Origin: an uncultured Collinsella sp. | GTDB taxonomy: Bacteria > Actinomycetota > Coriobacteriia > Coriobacteriales > Coriobacteriaceae | Length of the DNA stretch: 64,000 nucleotides | Assembly: GCA_958415525.1 (NCBI GenBank) | Contig: CATYZE010000001.1 | Location: 62,001-126,000, forward strand | Direction: 5' to 3' | Shown: in pieces, positions 45,595-54,531 of the stretch | How the letters are laid out: every line of letters begins with the position of its first letter | Position numbering within the stretch: the first letter of the stretch is position 1 | Notes under the pieces: generated by a model | Seen by the model: only the letters and a program-made list of their open reading frames with translations | Told to the model about the DNA's origin: nothing | The model's database searches: none | Position numbers and translations under genes: made by a program

Positions 45595-47025
45595 ATGACG
45601 AACAAAGAGCTGGCTCAAAAGCTGCTGGACCTTTTGGGCGGTAAAGACAACGTGTTGGCAAACGCGGCGTGCATGACGCGCCTGCGCGTGACCGTCAAAG
45701 ACACGGGCAACGTCGACACGGAGGGTATTAAGGCACTCGACGGCGTGATGGGCTTGGTCGAGGACGACACGATGCAGATCGTGCTGGGGCCGGGCAAGGT
45801 GAATAAGGTGCTCGAGGAGTTCTCCAAGCTCACCGGCCTTGCGAAAGGCGTTGCTGACGAGAGCGTGGTTGACGCTGCGGCCACAAACAAGGCCGCGCAG
45901 AAGGCAAAGTACGAGTCCAAGCCGGTTCAGGCCTTCCTCAAGAAGATTTCCAATGTCTTCGTCGCCCTGCTTCCCGGCATCATTGCGGCTGGCCTCATCA
46001 ACGGTATCTGCAACGTCATTAACGTCTCGACGGCAGGCGCGCTTGCGGGCGAGTGGTGGTACCAGGGCATTCGTTCCATGGGCTGGGCCCTGTTTGCCTA
46101 TCTGCCCATCTTGGTGGGCTATAACGCGGCACGTGAGTTTGGTGGCTCCGCTGCGCTGGGCGGCATCGCCGGCATGATGTGTATCGCCAACAGTGCCATG
46201 CCCCTGCTTGCGCCTGGCGCGGCCGATCCTGCCACTGCCATTCTGCTGCCGCTCACCAATGCGCAGTATAACCCCGCAGCGGGCGGCATGATCGCGGCTC
46301 TTATCGCTGGCGCATTTTTTGCCTGGATGGAGCGTCAGATTCGCAAGGTTATGCCCAACGCACTCGACACGTTCTTGTCCCCGCTGCTGGTGCTCATCAT
46401 CGGCGCCTTTGCTCTGATGCTCGTCATCCAGCCGGTTGGCGCATGGCTGACGACTGCCATCTTTAGCGTTTTGACCTTTATCTTCGAGAAGCTGGGCGTC
46501 CTGGGCGGCTATATCCTGTCGGCAGGCTTCTTGCCGCTGGTTTCCGTCGGCCTGCATCAGGCGCTCACGCCGATCCACGCTATGCTCAACGATCCCGACG
46601 GCGCTACCAAGGGCATCAATTACCTGCTCCCCATCCTTATGATGGCTGGCGGCGGTCAGGTCGGTGCCGGTCTGGCGCTGTACTTTAAGACCAAGAACGC
46701 CAAGCTCAAGAAGTACGTCGCAGAGTCCATTCCCGTTGGAATCCTCGGTGTGGGCGAGCCTCTGATGTATGCCGTTACGCTGCCGCTCGTTCGTCCGTTT
46801 GTGACGGCCTGTCTGGGTGCCGGATTTGGCGGCGCGCTCGCGGCGCTGCTTCACATCGGCACGGTTTCTCAGGGCGTTTCCGGTCTGTTTGGCCTGCTGA
46901 TCGTCGTTCCTGGCCAGCAGCTCGGCTACGTTGCCGCTATGCTGCTTGCCTATGCCGCCGGCTTTGTCCTGACGTGGTTCTTTGGCGTCGACGAACAGAA
47001 GATCAACGAGTTCTTTGGCGAATAG
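45595..47025 (+). CDS. murP: PTS EIIBC transporter, MurNAc type
   Basis: A 476-residue phosphotransferase permease. The N-terminal EIIB domain has NAACMTRLRVTVKD with phospho-Cys26. The EIIC domain starts near residue 110 with VFVALLPGIIAAGLINGICN and includes VSVGLHQALTPIHAML and GILGVGEPLMYAVTLP. No EIIA domain is attached, so a glucose-type EIIA must act in trans. The specificity for MurNAc is inferred from murR, murQ and mupG around it. AAGGAGG precedes the ATG. Confidence 0.86.
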   Translation: MTNKELAQKLLDLLGGKDNVLANAACMTRLRVTVKDTGNVDTEGIKALDGVMGLVEDDTMQIVLGPGKVNKVLEEFSKLTGLAKGVADESVVDAAATNKAAQKAKYESKPVQAFLKKISNVFVALLPGIIAAGLINGICNVINVSTAGALAGEWWYQGIRSMGWALFAYLPILVGYNAAREFGGSAALGGIAGMMCIANSAMPLLAPGAADPATAILLPLTNAQYNPAAGGMIAALIAGAFFAWMERQIRKVMPNALDTFLSPLLVLIIGAFALMLVIQPVGAWLTTAIFSVLTFIFEKLGVLGGYILSAGFLPLVSVGLHQALTPIHAMLNDPDGATKGINYLLPILMMAGGGQVGAGLALYFKTKNAKLKKYVAESIPVGILGVGEPLMYAVTLPLVRPFVTACLGAGFGGALAALLHIGTVSQGVSGLFGLLIVVPGQQLGYVAAMLLAYAAGFVLTWFFGVDEQKINEFFGE

Positions 47026-47092
47026 TTTGATATCGCGAGCCGTGTTGCTCAGGGCTTGCGGCGCACGGCAGATTTCTTGATGCTATGGTTGT

Positions 47093-47126
47093 GCCGGCGG
47101 GGCTAACTGCTCCGCCGGCCTTTTTT
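47093..47126 (+). terminator. Terminator between murP-like gene and mupG
   Basis: GCCGGCGG (47093-47100) pairs with CCGCCGGC (47112-47119), followed by six T. The mupG ribosome binding site AAAGGAG begins directly after. It may reduce readthrough into mupG. Confidence 0.82.
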
Positions 47127-47142
47127 AAAGGAGCGTTGAAAC

Positions 47143-48195
47143 GTGAAAACGGGTATTTCGATTTATCTTTCCAGCCCTCTGCAGGATATTGAGCGGACGA
47201 TTGAGCACGGTGCCGCGGCGGGTGCGCGCTATGCGTTTGCCTCACTGCATATTCCCGAGGATGGGGGAGCGGCGTATGCCGATAAGGTCCGTCATGTGCT
47301 GTCGCTGCTTTCCGCCCGCGGCATTGCGCTCATTGCCGATGTGGGACCGCGCACGTGCGATTTGCTCGGGCTTGAGCGCATCGAGGACCTGCGCGATCTG
47401 GGGTTGGAATACCTTCGTTTGGACTATGGCTTTAGCGCCCAGCGGGTCGCGGAGCTGTCCGGTGTATTTCGCATTGTGGTCAATGCATCGACGGTGAGTT
47501 CTGATGAAATCGCATCGTGGCGTGAGGCCGGTGCCGATGTGACTCGTTTTGCCGCCTGCCACAATTTTTACCCCAAGCCTTATACCGGTTTAGCTCTGGA
47601 GGACATTGCTCGGGTGAATCTTCGTCTTGCGGCGCTTGGATTCGAAATCATGGCTTTTGTGCCGGGCGATGCTAACGTTCGCGGGCCGGTATTCGAGGGA
47701 CTGCCGACGGTCGAGACGCAGCGCGGTCGCGCGTCAAAGGTTGCTCTCAATATGCTTGAGCTTGCACATGGCGCCGATTGCGACATTGTGTTGGTCGGCG
47801 ACCCCGATCTTTCCGATGCGGGCTGGACGCAGTTTGCTCATGTTTCCGCCGGATACGTGGACCTGCAATGCGAGCTTGAGCCCGGTTATGCCTATGTGCG
47901 TGGGCAGATTCATCACGACCGACCCGATTCGAGCACCCTCATCTTTAGGTCTCAGGAGTCACGTATGACGCATAAGCCGGATTCCGTGCCGACGGATGCC
48001 GGAGCCGGCCTGCCGCGAAAGGCGGGGTCGATCGCTGTGAGCAATAGCGGATATGGGCGCTACGAAGGCGAGCTTGAGATTGCGCGGGTCGATCTTCCCG
48101 GTGACGAGCGCATGAACGTTGCGGGCCATATCACGCCCGAGGCAATGGAGCTGCTGCCGTTCATCAAACGCGGATTCGGGGTACGGTTCGTTTAG
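47143..48195 (+). CDS. mupG: 6-phospho-N-acetylmuramidase MupG family protein
   Basis: A 350-residue protein of the former DUF871 family. The N-terminal TIM barrel begins TGISIYLSS and has ADVGPRTC, LRLDYGF and ACHNFYPKPYTGLALED. The C-terminal domain has GSIAVSNSGYGRYEGELEIA. In Staphylococcus aureus MupG splits MurNAc-6P-GlcNAc before MurQ acts. The start is GTG after AAAGGAG. With murR, murQ and the EIIBC it completes a cell wall sugar recycling set. Confidence 0.9.
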   Translation: MKTGISIYLSSPLQDIERTIEHGAAAGARYAFASLHIPEDGGAAYADKVRHVLSLLSARGIALIADVGPRTCDLLGLERIEDLRDLGLEYLRLDYGFSAQRVAELSGVFRIVVNASTVSSDEIASWREAGADVTRFAACHNFYPKPYTGLALEDIARVNLRLAALGFEIMAFVPGDANVRGPVFEGLPTVETQRGRASKVALNMLELAHGADCDIVLVGDPDLSDAGWTQFAHVSAGYVDLQCELEPGYAYVRGQIHHDRPDSSTLIFRSQESRMTHKPDSVPTDAGAGLPRKAGSIAVSNSGYGRYEGELEIARVDLPGDERMNVAGHITPEAMELLPFIKRGFGVRFV

Positions 48196-48287
48196 TGTGT
48201 GACCCGTGGGCTACAATTGGCCCATCATGCGAAGGCGTCTCGTGTGGCGTGCGCCTGCGTTGGCCGATTTATATTCGGAGGATTCCC

Positions 48288-48647
48288 ATGACCGTACTGT
48301 TTGTTGAATATCCCAAGTGCTCGACCTGTAAGAAGGCCAAGGCATGGCTGGACGAACACGGGGTAGAGTATATCGACCGCGATATCGTTTTTGACAATCC
48401 CACGGCTGATGAGCTTGCGACCTGGATTGCTCGTTCGGGGCTGCCGGTGCGGCGTTTCTTTAATTCGTCGGGTATGAAATATCGAGAGCTGGGCCTGAAG
48501 GCGCGTCTGGATGCGGGCATGACGGATCGGGAGTGCTACGAGCTGCTGGCGACCGACGGCATGCTGGTCAAGCGTCCGCTGTTGGTGGGCGACGACTTTG
48601 CGATTCCCGGCTTTAGGGAAGCAGCTTGGACCGAGGCACTGCTGTAG
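48288..48647 (+). CDS. ArsC/Spx family thioredoxin-fold protein
   Basis: A 119-residue protein. FVEYPKCSTCKKAKAWLDEH has the CxxC active-site pair, GLPVRRFFNSSG follows, and VKRPLLVG carries the cis-proline-like segment of the ArsC/Spx fold. It could be a thiol-dependent reductase or a redox regulator; the ArsC arginine triad cannot be assigned. ATG after GGAGG is used. No arsenic genes are near. Confidence 0.82.
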   Translation: MTVLFVEYPKCSTCKKAKAWLDEHGVEYIDRDIVFDNPTADELATWIARSGLPVRRFFNSSGMKYRELGLKARLDAGMTDRECYELLATDGMLVKRPLLVGDDFAIPGFREAAWTEALL

Positions 48648-48719
48648 CGGCTGCGGAACGTGCGGCCCGTTTTGAGCGCTCGGGGTGGGACGTGTTTTCC
48701 ATCGGAGGGCTCGCTCGGC

Positions 48720-49130
48720 TCAATCCTTGAGCTGTGCCCATTCGTGCGGACCGTAGACCTTTACGTGCTTGTTGGGCTTGCCGCTCCAGTACTCCTCGTC
48801 CATAAAGGGCAGATATGCCTGAACGCCGGGGCAGATAAAGGGAATCCGCTGCTGCTGCAGTCGCTCGCGTTGGCGCTGCTCCAGGTGCGCCTCGGATATA
48901 ACGGTCGGCATACCGGACAGCTCGACGAGGCTTGCCTGGATTCGCTTAAGGTCGGGGAGTCCCGCGTGCCATGACATCCGCATGATCAAAAAGGATGCAC
49001 GGCGGTATTTTGCCTGCATCACCGTGATGGCGGGGCGCAGAGTGGGATGGATTTTGTCCCGTTCGGGCCAAAGGTCAGCAGTGATCTCGAGGCCCAGGGT
49101 CTCCCATAGGTAATCAAGCTCTTCGTCCAT
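48720..49130 (-). CDS. Conserved-looking hypothetical protein
   Basis: A 136-residue protein if started at ATG 49130 after GAGG. It has WPERDKIHPTLRPAITVMQA, a charged helix QRQRERLQQQR, then IPFICPGVQAYLPFMDEEYW. The last motif resembles a segment seen at the end of some small MarR-like or uncharacterised Gram-positive proteins, but I cannot name a family. Codon use fits the genome. It converges on the ArsC/Spx-like gene and ends in TGA. Confidence 0.6.
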   Translation of the reverse strand: MDEELDYLWETLGLEITADLWPERDKIHPTLRPAITVMQAKYRRASFLIMRMSWHAGLPDLKRIQASLVELSGMPTVISEAHLEQRQRERLQQQRIPFICPGVQAYLPFMDEEYWSGKPNKHVKVYGPHEWAQLKD

Positions 49131-49395
49131 GGCGCCTCGATATCCGTGCAATGATGACGGTTCGATTGTGCCATCAGCCGTGAGTGCTGCATTGTTGTAA
49201 TCTACCAGCGGTAGATGCGGGATGTTTTACGGGCTTTGGCGCCGTACGTGTCGCTGGCGCTTCACAGGTCCTTCACGTGTCGGCCGTATTTGACTGAATT
49301 TCAAAAAAGTCAAAATTGGGGCTTGCGTCACGGCCGGACTTCCCGTATATTTCTTTCTTGCGCAAAGGCACAGCCGAGCGCAGCGATGCAGTCAT

Positions 49396-49469
49396 TGGGA
49401 TGTCGTCTAATGGCAGGACAGCGGATTCTGGTTCCGTCAATGGGGGTTCGACTCCCTCCATCCCAGCCA
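49396..49469 (+). tRNA. tRNA-Gln (CTG)
   Basis: Acceptor TGGGATG pairs with CATCCCA. The anticodon arm GCGGA-TTCTGGT-TCCGT gives anticodon CTG, reading CAG. The T arm holds TTCGACT. CCA is encoded. It is 17 bp from tRNA-Glu. Confidence 0.95.
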
Positions 49470-49486
49470 TTGCATTTGCTACATAT

Positions 49487-49563
49487 GGCCCGTTCGTCTA
49501 GCGGTTTAGGACGCCGCCCTCTCAAGGCGGAGATCACCAGTTCGAATCTGGTACGGGCTACCA
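49487..49563 (+). tRNA. tRNA-Glu (CTC)
   Basis: Acceptor GGCCCGT pairs with ACGGGCT (one G-U). The anticodon stem CCGCC/GGCGG encloses CTCTCAA, anticodon CTC, reading GAG. The T arm is ACCAG-TTCGAAT-CTGGT. CCA is encoded. Confidence 0.95.
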
Positions 49564-49573
49564 AAATTGAACG

Positions 49574-49601
49574 CCCGGGCCTCGTAAGAGACCCGGGTTT
49601 T
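49574..49601 (+). terminator. Terminator after the tRNA pair
   Basis: CCCGGG (49574-49579) pairs with CCCGGG (49592-49597), extended by CTC/GAG, followed by TTTT. Confidence 0.85.
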
Positions 49602-49660
49602 GTGTATTGACCGATATTTAAGGCGCGCGTTGAGTCTGCCGCCCGGACCGAGGAGTTGTC

Positions 49661-50578
49661 ATGGACCTGCCTATCAGCTTGGAAGACATCACGTATGCCG
49701 AGAACTATCTGGCGCAGGGCGACCTGGCTACGGCGACGCCGCTGCTGGAGCGTCTGGTGGAGCTTGCCGAGGAGTATATCGACGCTGAATGCAAGACGGA
49801 GGAGAAGCGCCAGTACTTTAGCTTCGACAGCAAGTTTGAGCGTCTGGCCTACCGCCGCGTGGAAAAGGATCCGCGCGAGCTGGTGCAGGTCGAGGTTCCC
49901 TTTGACCGCCTGTATTCCGACATGGCGTTTGCCTACATTCGCCAGCAGGATTATGTGAGTGCTCGCAATGCCCTGATGCAGGCCGTACGCTGGGATCCCA
50001 TGAACTGTAACTATCGCTTGGACTTGGCCGAGCTGTTCCGCGCGCTCGAGGACAAGCAGGAGTGGGCATCGCTCTCGTTCTCGGTGCTGGAGCGCGCGAG
50101 CGACGGTAAGTGCGCCGCACGCGCCTACACCAACTTGGGTCAGTACTTCTTGGAGCCCGAGACCGAGAACATTTCGGCAGCCGTGGGCTGCGCGCGTCTG
50201 GCGCTGCGCCTGGCGCCCAATGATGCGCATACGACGCGCCTGCTCAACAAGATCCATACCACCTATCCGGATGCCGCGGACGAGAGTGACGACCATGTGA
50301 TGGGTGAGCTCGCCCTGCAGGGCGTGCCGACCTCGCCTTCGGCCGAGATCGCCATCTGCTTGATCATGTGCGCGACCGATGCTGCAAGCGACGGCGACAA
50401 GCAGGAGGCTACGCGTCTGACGGTCCGTGCCCGCGACCTGGTGGGCGAGGAGGCGTGCGCGGCGATTATCAAGCTGGTGCGCGAGAGCGATGCCGAGCTT
50501 AATGCCGAGCGCAGGGCAAAGCGCGAGGCTGCGGGCTCAAACGCCGATGGCGCCAAGGAGGCCGGCGATGCCCAGTAA
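49661..50578 (+). CDS. TPR-like repeat protein
   Basis: A 305-residue protein built of helical repeats: AENYLAQGDLATATPLLERL, SDMAFAYIRQQDYVSARNAL and RAYTNLGQYF resemble tetratricopeptide units. The middle has CRLDLAELFRALEDKQEW-like spacing. The C-terminus is a charged Ala/Glu/Lys tail. No enzyme motif is seen; it probably binds another protein. It overlaps smpB by 11 bp and is likely co-expressed with it. Confidence 0.75.
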   Translation: MDLPISLEDITYAENYLAQGDLATATPLLERLVELAEEYIDAECKTEEKRQYFSFDSKFERLAYRRVEKDPRELVQVEVPFDRLYSDMAFAYIRQQDYVSARNALMQAVRWDPMNCNYRLDLAELFRALEDKQEWASLSFSVLERASDGKCAARAYTNLGQYFLEPETENISAAVGCARLALRLAPNDAHTTRLLNKIHTTYPDAADESDDHVMGELALQGVPTSPSAEIAICLIMCATDAASDGDKQEATRLTVRARDLVGEEACAAIIKLVRESDAELNAERRAKREAAGSNADGAKEAGDAQ

Positions 50579-51038
50579 GCGCGAGCGCAAGCTCATTTCC
50601 AAGAATCGCTCGGCACATCACGAGTACTTTATCGATGAGACGTTTGAGTGTGGTATTGAGCTGAGCGGTACCGAGGTCAAGTCGATTCGCGAGCGCGCGT
50701 GCCAGATTACCGATACCTTTGCACTGATTCGTGGCGGGGAGTGCTGGCTCGTCGGCCTGCATATTCACCCTTATAGCCATGGTGGCGTGTGGAATCGCGA
50801 TCCCGACCGTCGGCGCCGTCTGCTGCTGCACCGCAAGGAGATCGACTTTCTTGACGGCAAACTTCGCAACCGTGGTTATGCACTGGTTCCGTTGGAGCTC
50901 TACTTTAATACCGACGGTCGCGTAAAACTGCTGCTGGGCCTGGGTCGCGGCAAGAAGCTCTACGACAAGCGCGAGGACATGGCCAAGCGTGATGTCCAAC
51001 GCGAGATCGACCGCGCCCTCAAGGAACGCAACCGCTGA
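50568..51038 (+). CDS. smpB: tmRNA-binding protein SmpB
   Basis: A 156-residue SmpB. SAHHEYFIDETFECGIELSG and GTEVKSIRER identify the OB fold, and KKLYDKREDMAKRD is the basic C-terminal tail that enters the decoding centre. It delivers tmRNA to stalled ribosomes. ATG at 50568 lies inside the TPR gene, with AAGGAGG upstream. The tmRNA gene itself is not found next to it. Confidence 0.95.
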   Translation: MPSKRERKLISKNRSAHHEYFIDETFECGIELSGTEVKSIRERACQITDTFALIRGGECWLVGLHIHPYSHGGVWNRDPDRRRRLLLHRKEIDFLDGKLRNRGYALVPLELYFNTDGRVKLLLGLGRGKKLYDKREDMAKRDVQREIDRALKERNR

Positions 51039-51050
51039 CCGTCCTTCATA

Positions 51051-51117
51051 AGTTGCGGTGGAATACGGACTGGTTTGCCTGTTTGAGGGGCTATTCAGTC
51101 CCTATTTCACCGCAACT
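51051..51117. repeat. Hairpin repeat family A, copy 3
   Basis: Arms 51051-51072 and 51096-51117 (AGTTGCGGTGGAATACGGAC against GTCCCTATTTCACCGCAACT) pair with one G-U and one mismatch. It follows smpB by 12 bp and matches the elements at 1764 and 37263. Confidence 0.8.
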
Positions 51118-51244
51118 GCGGGCGTCTCATCTTTCTTACTGTTCTGACACATATGTCTCAAAGGCGGCGTCCGTTATGGGTGTCGCCTTTTTTGTGGGTA
51201 CATACATCCATGAGGTTCCAACCCGAGTTAGGGGAGTGATCGTT

Positions 51245-51748
51245 ATGGACAAAACTGCGTTCTTTACCATGCCGAGCGGCCTGTACGTGGTGAGCTCCGC
51301 GGCAGACGGGCTGCGTGCCGGCTGCGTTATCAACACAGCGGTGCAGGTGACGTCCATGCCGCCGCGTATTTCGGTTGCCGTGAACAAGGACAACGTCACC
51401 TCGGGCGTCATCGCATCGGCCAAAGCGTTCGCGCTGACCGTGATCGATCAGACCGCCGACATGCTCTACATCGGCAACTTTGGGTTCCGCACCAGCAGCG
51501 ATTATGACAAGTTTGCCAAATACGAGACCCGCGAGACGGCTCTGGGCATGCCCTATGTGCCCGAGCACGCGGCGGCCCTGTTTAGCTGCCGTTTGATCGA
51601 CACTGTGGATGTGGGCACGCATCTACTGTTTATCGGCGAGGTCGAGGATGCCGAGCGCCTGAGCGACGAGACGCCGCTCACCTACGATTATTACCATAAG
51701 GTCCTGAAGGGCAAGACGCCTCCGAAGGCGTCCTCGTATCAAGGCTAG
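51245..51748 (+). CDS. Flavin reductase-like FMN-binding protein
   Basis: A 167-residue split-barrel flavoprotein. MPSGLYVVSSAADGLRAGCV, VQVTSMPPRISVAVNKDN and GNFGFRTSSDYDKF match the flavin reductase-like family found in high-molecular-weight rubredoxins and ferric reductases. It probably binds FMN and passes electrons, perhaps to the rubredoxin 89 bp downstream. A role in oxygen or peroxide defence is inferred. A weak GGGGAGTG site precedes the ATG. Confidence 0.85.
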   Translation: MDKTAFFTMPSGLYVVSSAADGLRAGCVINTAVQVTSMPPRISVAVNKDNVTSGVIASAKAFALTVIDQTADMLYIGNFGFRTSSDYDKFAKYETRETALGMPYVPEHAAALFSCRLIDTVDVGTHLLFIGEVEDAERLSDETPLTYDYYHKVLKGKTPPKASSYQG

Positions 51749-51765
51749 AAATGTTCTAAAAATAC

Positions 51766-51793
51766 TTGCATTATATTATTGAGAATATATACT
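51766..51793 (+). promoter_or_regulatory. Strong promoter of the rubredoxin gene
   Basis: TTGCAT (51766-51771) and TATACT (51788-51793) are 16 bp apart, 44 bp before the rubredoxin ATG. The surrounding TTATATTATTGAGAATATAT is AT-rich and roughly palindromic, like Fur/PerR-type sites, so metal or redox control is possible. Confidence 0.55.
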
Positions 51794-51836
51794 AATAAGT
51801 AAGTACACCAGCAGTCACGTTCGAGAGGAGAACATC

Positions 51837-51980
51837 ATGGCTGAGGAGAAGAAGACGTATAAGTTTGTGTGCACCGTTTGCGGTTACGAGGTTGAGGTCG
51901 ACACGCCCGAGCTGCCCGAGGATTACGTGTGCCCGGTGTGCGGCGTCGGTCCCGATCAGTTTGAGCTCGTCGAGGAGTAG
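51837..51980 (+). CDS. Rubredoxin-like protein
   Basis: A 47-residue iron protein. Cys12, Cys15, Cys32 and Cys35 (FVCTVCGYEV and YVCPVCGVGP) bind one iron. It is slightly shorter than the 52-54 residues of standard rubredoxins and lacks the usual spacing residues between the knuckles. It carries electrons in anaerobes. The flavin reductase-like gene just upstream may be its partner. AGAGGAG precedes the ATG. Confidence 0.93.
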   Translation: MAEEKKTYKFVCTVCGYEVEVDTPELPEDYVCPVCGVGPDQFELVEE

Positions 51981-52019
51981 CTCGTAGACGCACGGCGAAA
52001 GCCGAACATAGCTCTGTCC

Positions 52020-52056
52020 AAGGGCCTCGGTCGAATTCTCGGCCGGGGCCCTTTTC
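52020..52056 (+). terminator. Terminator after rubredoxin
   Basis: AAGGGCCTCGGTCGA pairs with TCGGCCGGGGCCCTT (15 bp with G-U pairs) around ATTC, followed by TTTCC. Confidence 0.85.
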
Positions 52057-52123
52057 CTCCGCCCCCAAGGGATCACGGTTGCTGTTGGCCGATCCTGTCT
52101 GTTGTGAGTCCGGCCGACCTTTT

Positions 52124-52260
52124 GTCTCAATCTGTAACATCTAACGTTGGAAATTGGGTCCACTTGTTGCAGATTGAGACAAACGGAGCTGTCCCTCGGA
52201 ATGATCTCGATCTGTAACATCTAGACATCAAAAGCGGGTCTTCCTGTTACAGATCGAGAC
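52124..52260. repeat. Palindromic 80-bp-period array, group 1 (2 units)
   Basis: Units 52124-52180 and 52204-52260, linker 23 bp. Each has 15-bp inverted arms (GTCTCAATCTGTAAC / GTTGCAGATTGAGAC in the first; ATCTCGATCTGTAAC / GTTACAGATCGAGAC in the second) and exactly 27 variable bases between them. It lies between the rubredoxin gene and the 3' end of the Nramp gene. The 307-bp gap holds no gene. Confidence 0.93.
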
Positions 52261-52287
52261 GTTTGCCTGGGTAGGTGCCCCGTCCCA

Positions 52288-53544
52288 TTACATCCCTGTC
52301 AACAACACGACATCGAGAATCGTCACGATGGCGCCAATCCCTACAAGCAGCGCGTTGAGCGGGCGCGAGTTGGCGTATTTGCCCATGACGCGGGGTGAAC
52401 TGGTGAGCCGTATGAGCACAAAGACCGTAATCGGCAGCTGAAGCGACAGCAGTGCCTGACTCCAGATGAGACCTTCAAAAGGATTTGGGACGACCAGGCA
52501 CGCCGTCACTGCGCCGACGAAACAGGCCGCCACTCCGATCGAGGAATGTCGGTCGTGGATGTCGTATTCCTCGTCGAACATGCCCGCAGTGATGGTTCCC
52601 GCCGCCATGCCCGCTGTCACGCTGCTCGATAGTCCCGCGAACAGCAGCGCTACCGCAAAGATGGTCGAGCTCGCCGGGCCCAAGATGGGGGAGAGCGTGG
52701 CCGCTGCGACGGCGAGGTCGTCTACGACCATGCCATGCGCAAAGAAGGCCGTTGCGGCCAGGATGACCATGGCTGAGTTGATTGCCCAGCCCACGCCCAT
52801 CGAAAAGAGCGTGTCGAAGAGCTCGTAGCGCAGACGTTCTTCGATAACCTGGTCGCCTTGGCCTTCGAAGTGCATGGATTGGATGACCTCGGAGTGCAGA
52901 AAAAGGTTGTGTGGCATTACGACCGCACCCAGGACACTCACGATAATCGCAGCAGAGCCAGTGGGCATACTAGGCGTGATCCAGCTTGCGGCGGCTTGCG
53001 GCCAGTCGACCTTGACTAGTGCAAGCTCGGCCAAAAACGAGAGTCCTACCACGCCTACGAAGGCGATGATCCAGCGTTCGGCATGCTTGTAGGAGTTCGT
53101 CATGAGCATCGCCATCGATACTGTCGCCACGATGACGCAGCCCGCGCGCACGGGCAGCCCAAAGAGCATTTGAAGGGCAATCGCGCCGCCCAGGACCTCG
53201 GCCATGGCGGTGGCGATGGTCGCGAGATAGGCGCTGGCGAGCACCGTACGCCCGACGAAGCGGGGGAGGTAACGTGTCGTGGCCTCGGCAAGGCAGGCGC
53301 CCGTGGCGATACCCAGGTGCGCCGCGTTGTGCTGCAGCACGATGAGCATAATCGTGGACAGCGTGACGATCCACAGCAGCGCGTAGCCAAACTGCGAGCC
53401 CGCGGCCATATTGGAGGCCCAGTTGCCCGGGTCGATAAAGCCGACGGTCACAAGCAGCCCGGGGCCGATATGCCGCGCAATGTCTAGGCCTCCGTGACCA
53501 CCGGTGCGCCGGGAGCCAAAGTGTTGTTTGAGATGGTTGAGCAT
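52288..53544 (-). CDS. Nramp family divalent metal transporter
   Basis: A 418-residue membrane protein with about 11 helices. VGFIDPGNWASNMAAGSQFG holds the DPGN metal-binding motif of helix 1, and GAVVMPHNLFLHSEV the MPH motif of helix 6. It probably imports manganese or iron with protons. ATG at 53544 after AGGAG is preferred; an in-frame start at 53580 lacks a signal. It follows gpmA on the minus strand by 75 bp. Confidence 0.9.
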   Translation of the reverse strand: MLNHLKQHFGSRRTGGHGGLDIARHIGPGLLVTVGFIDPGNWASNMAAGSQFGYALLWIVTLSTIMLIVLQHNAAHLGIATGACLAEATTRYLPRFVGRTVLASAYLATIATAMAEVLGGAIALQMLFGLPVRAGCVIVATVSMAMLMTNSYKHAERWIIAFVGVVGLSFLAELALVKVDWPQAAASWITPSMPTGSAAIIVSVLGAVVMPHNLFLHSEVIQSMHFEGQGDQVIEERLRYELFDTLFSMGVGWAINSAMVILAATAFFAHGMVVDDLAVAAATLSPILGPASSTIFAVALLFAGLSSSVTAGMAAGTITAGMFDEEYDIHDRHSSIGVAACFVGAVTACLVVPNPFEGLIWSQALLSLQLPITVFVLIRLTSSPRVMGKYANSRPLNALLVGIGAIVTILDVVLLTGM

Positions 53545-53619
53545 GGTGCGCTCCTGCGTATGGGCGGCGTGACGTCGCATCTAGGTCGTGCGGCGCCACG
53601 CGTCGGATTTGAGTTGGGG

Positions 53620-54393
53620 CTACTTGTGCGCTTTGCCCTGATTGGCCACGGCGTCGATCTTGGCGGCGATGGTCGCCGGATCGCCGATGTAGCGCTTGTC
53701 GAGGACATTGAAATCGGTATCGAAGGTGTAGACGAGCGGCACGCCGGTGGGGATGTTGACCTTGAGGATCTCCTCGGGCGTGAGGTGCTCGAGCTTCATG
53801 ACGAGTGAGCGCAGGGAGTTGCCGTGTGCGGCGATGAGTACGCGCTTGCCGGCGAGCATCTGGGGGCGAATCTCGTCTTCGAAATAAGGCCAGGCGCGGG
53901 CGATCGTGTCCTTGAGGCACTCGGTATAGGGCAGCTGATCGGGCGCGACATCACGGTATTGCTCCTGGGTGTGGGGATCGCGCGCGTCGTCCGGCTCGAG
54001 TGCCGGCGGGCAGACATCGAAGGAGCGACGCCAGATGAGCACCTGTTCGTCGCCGTGCTCCGCCGCGGCATCGGCCTTGTTGAGACCCTGCAACGCGCCG
54101 TAGTGGCGCTCGTTGAGCTTCCAGGATTTGATGACGGGCAGCCACTCGCGATCCATTTGGCCGAGTACGATGTTGAGGGTGTGGATCGCGCGCTTGAGTC
54201 GCGAAGTGTAGCAGACGTCAAAGTCGAAACCGGCTTCTTTGAGGGCGCGGCCGCCCGCAGCGGCTTCTTCGCGGCCCGTGTCGGTGAGTTCTACGTCGGT
54301 CCAGCCGGTGAACAGGTTGAGCTTGTTCCACTCGGACTCTCCGTGACGGATAAGGACGAGTTGCATCGTCTGCCGGTCTGCTTGGTGCGCCAT
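53620..54393 (-). CDS. gpmA: 2,3-bisphosphoglycerate-dependent phosphoglycerate mutase
   Basis: A 257-residue glycolytic mutase. LVLIRHGESEWNKLNLFTGW has the phosphohistidine RHGE motif. Then come SWKLNERHYGALQGLNKADA and AAHGNSLRSLVMKLE with the second histidine. The length matches the dPGM family. ATG follows AAGGAGG. It stands apart from other glycolytic genes. Confidence 0.95.
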   Translation of the reverse strand: MAHQADRQTMQLVLIRHGESEWNKLNLFTGWTDVELTDTGREEAAAGGRALKEAGFDFDVCYTSRLKRAIHTLNIVLGQMDREWLPVIKSWKLNERHYGALQGLNKADAAAEHGDEQVLIWRRSFDVCPPALEPDDARDPHTQEQYRDVAPDQLPYTECLKDTIARAWPYFEDEIRPQMLAGKRVLIAAHGNSLRSLVMKLEHLTPEEILKVNIPTGVPLVYTFDTDFNVLDKRYIGDPATIAAKIDAVANQGKAHK

Positions 54394-54531
54394 AGGGGCC
54401 TCCTTGATCTGGCACGGTGTGCGTGCCGTTTGCTTGACGCCGCAAAGGATACCCGTTTTAGGCTTAAAAGTTAACCAAGACTAACAAAATTGTTGTATTT
54501 GAATGGGATGGTGAAAGGGGGCTGCCGAAAT

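Noticed and set aside
48660..48974. Plus-strand gene after the ArsC/Spx-like gene
   Set aside because: It has no ribosome binding site and overlaps the better supported minus-strand gene 48720-49130.
51039..51244. tmRNA gene (ssrA) after smpB
   Set aside because: The gap is only 206 bp, is largely a family A hairpin, and has neither tRNA-like ends nor an AANDxxLAA-type tag frame.
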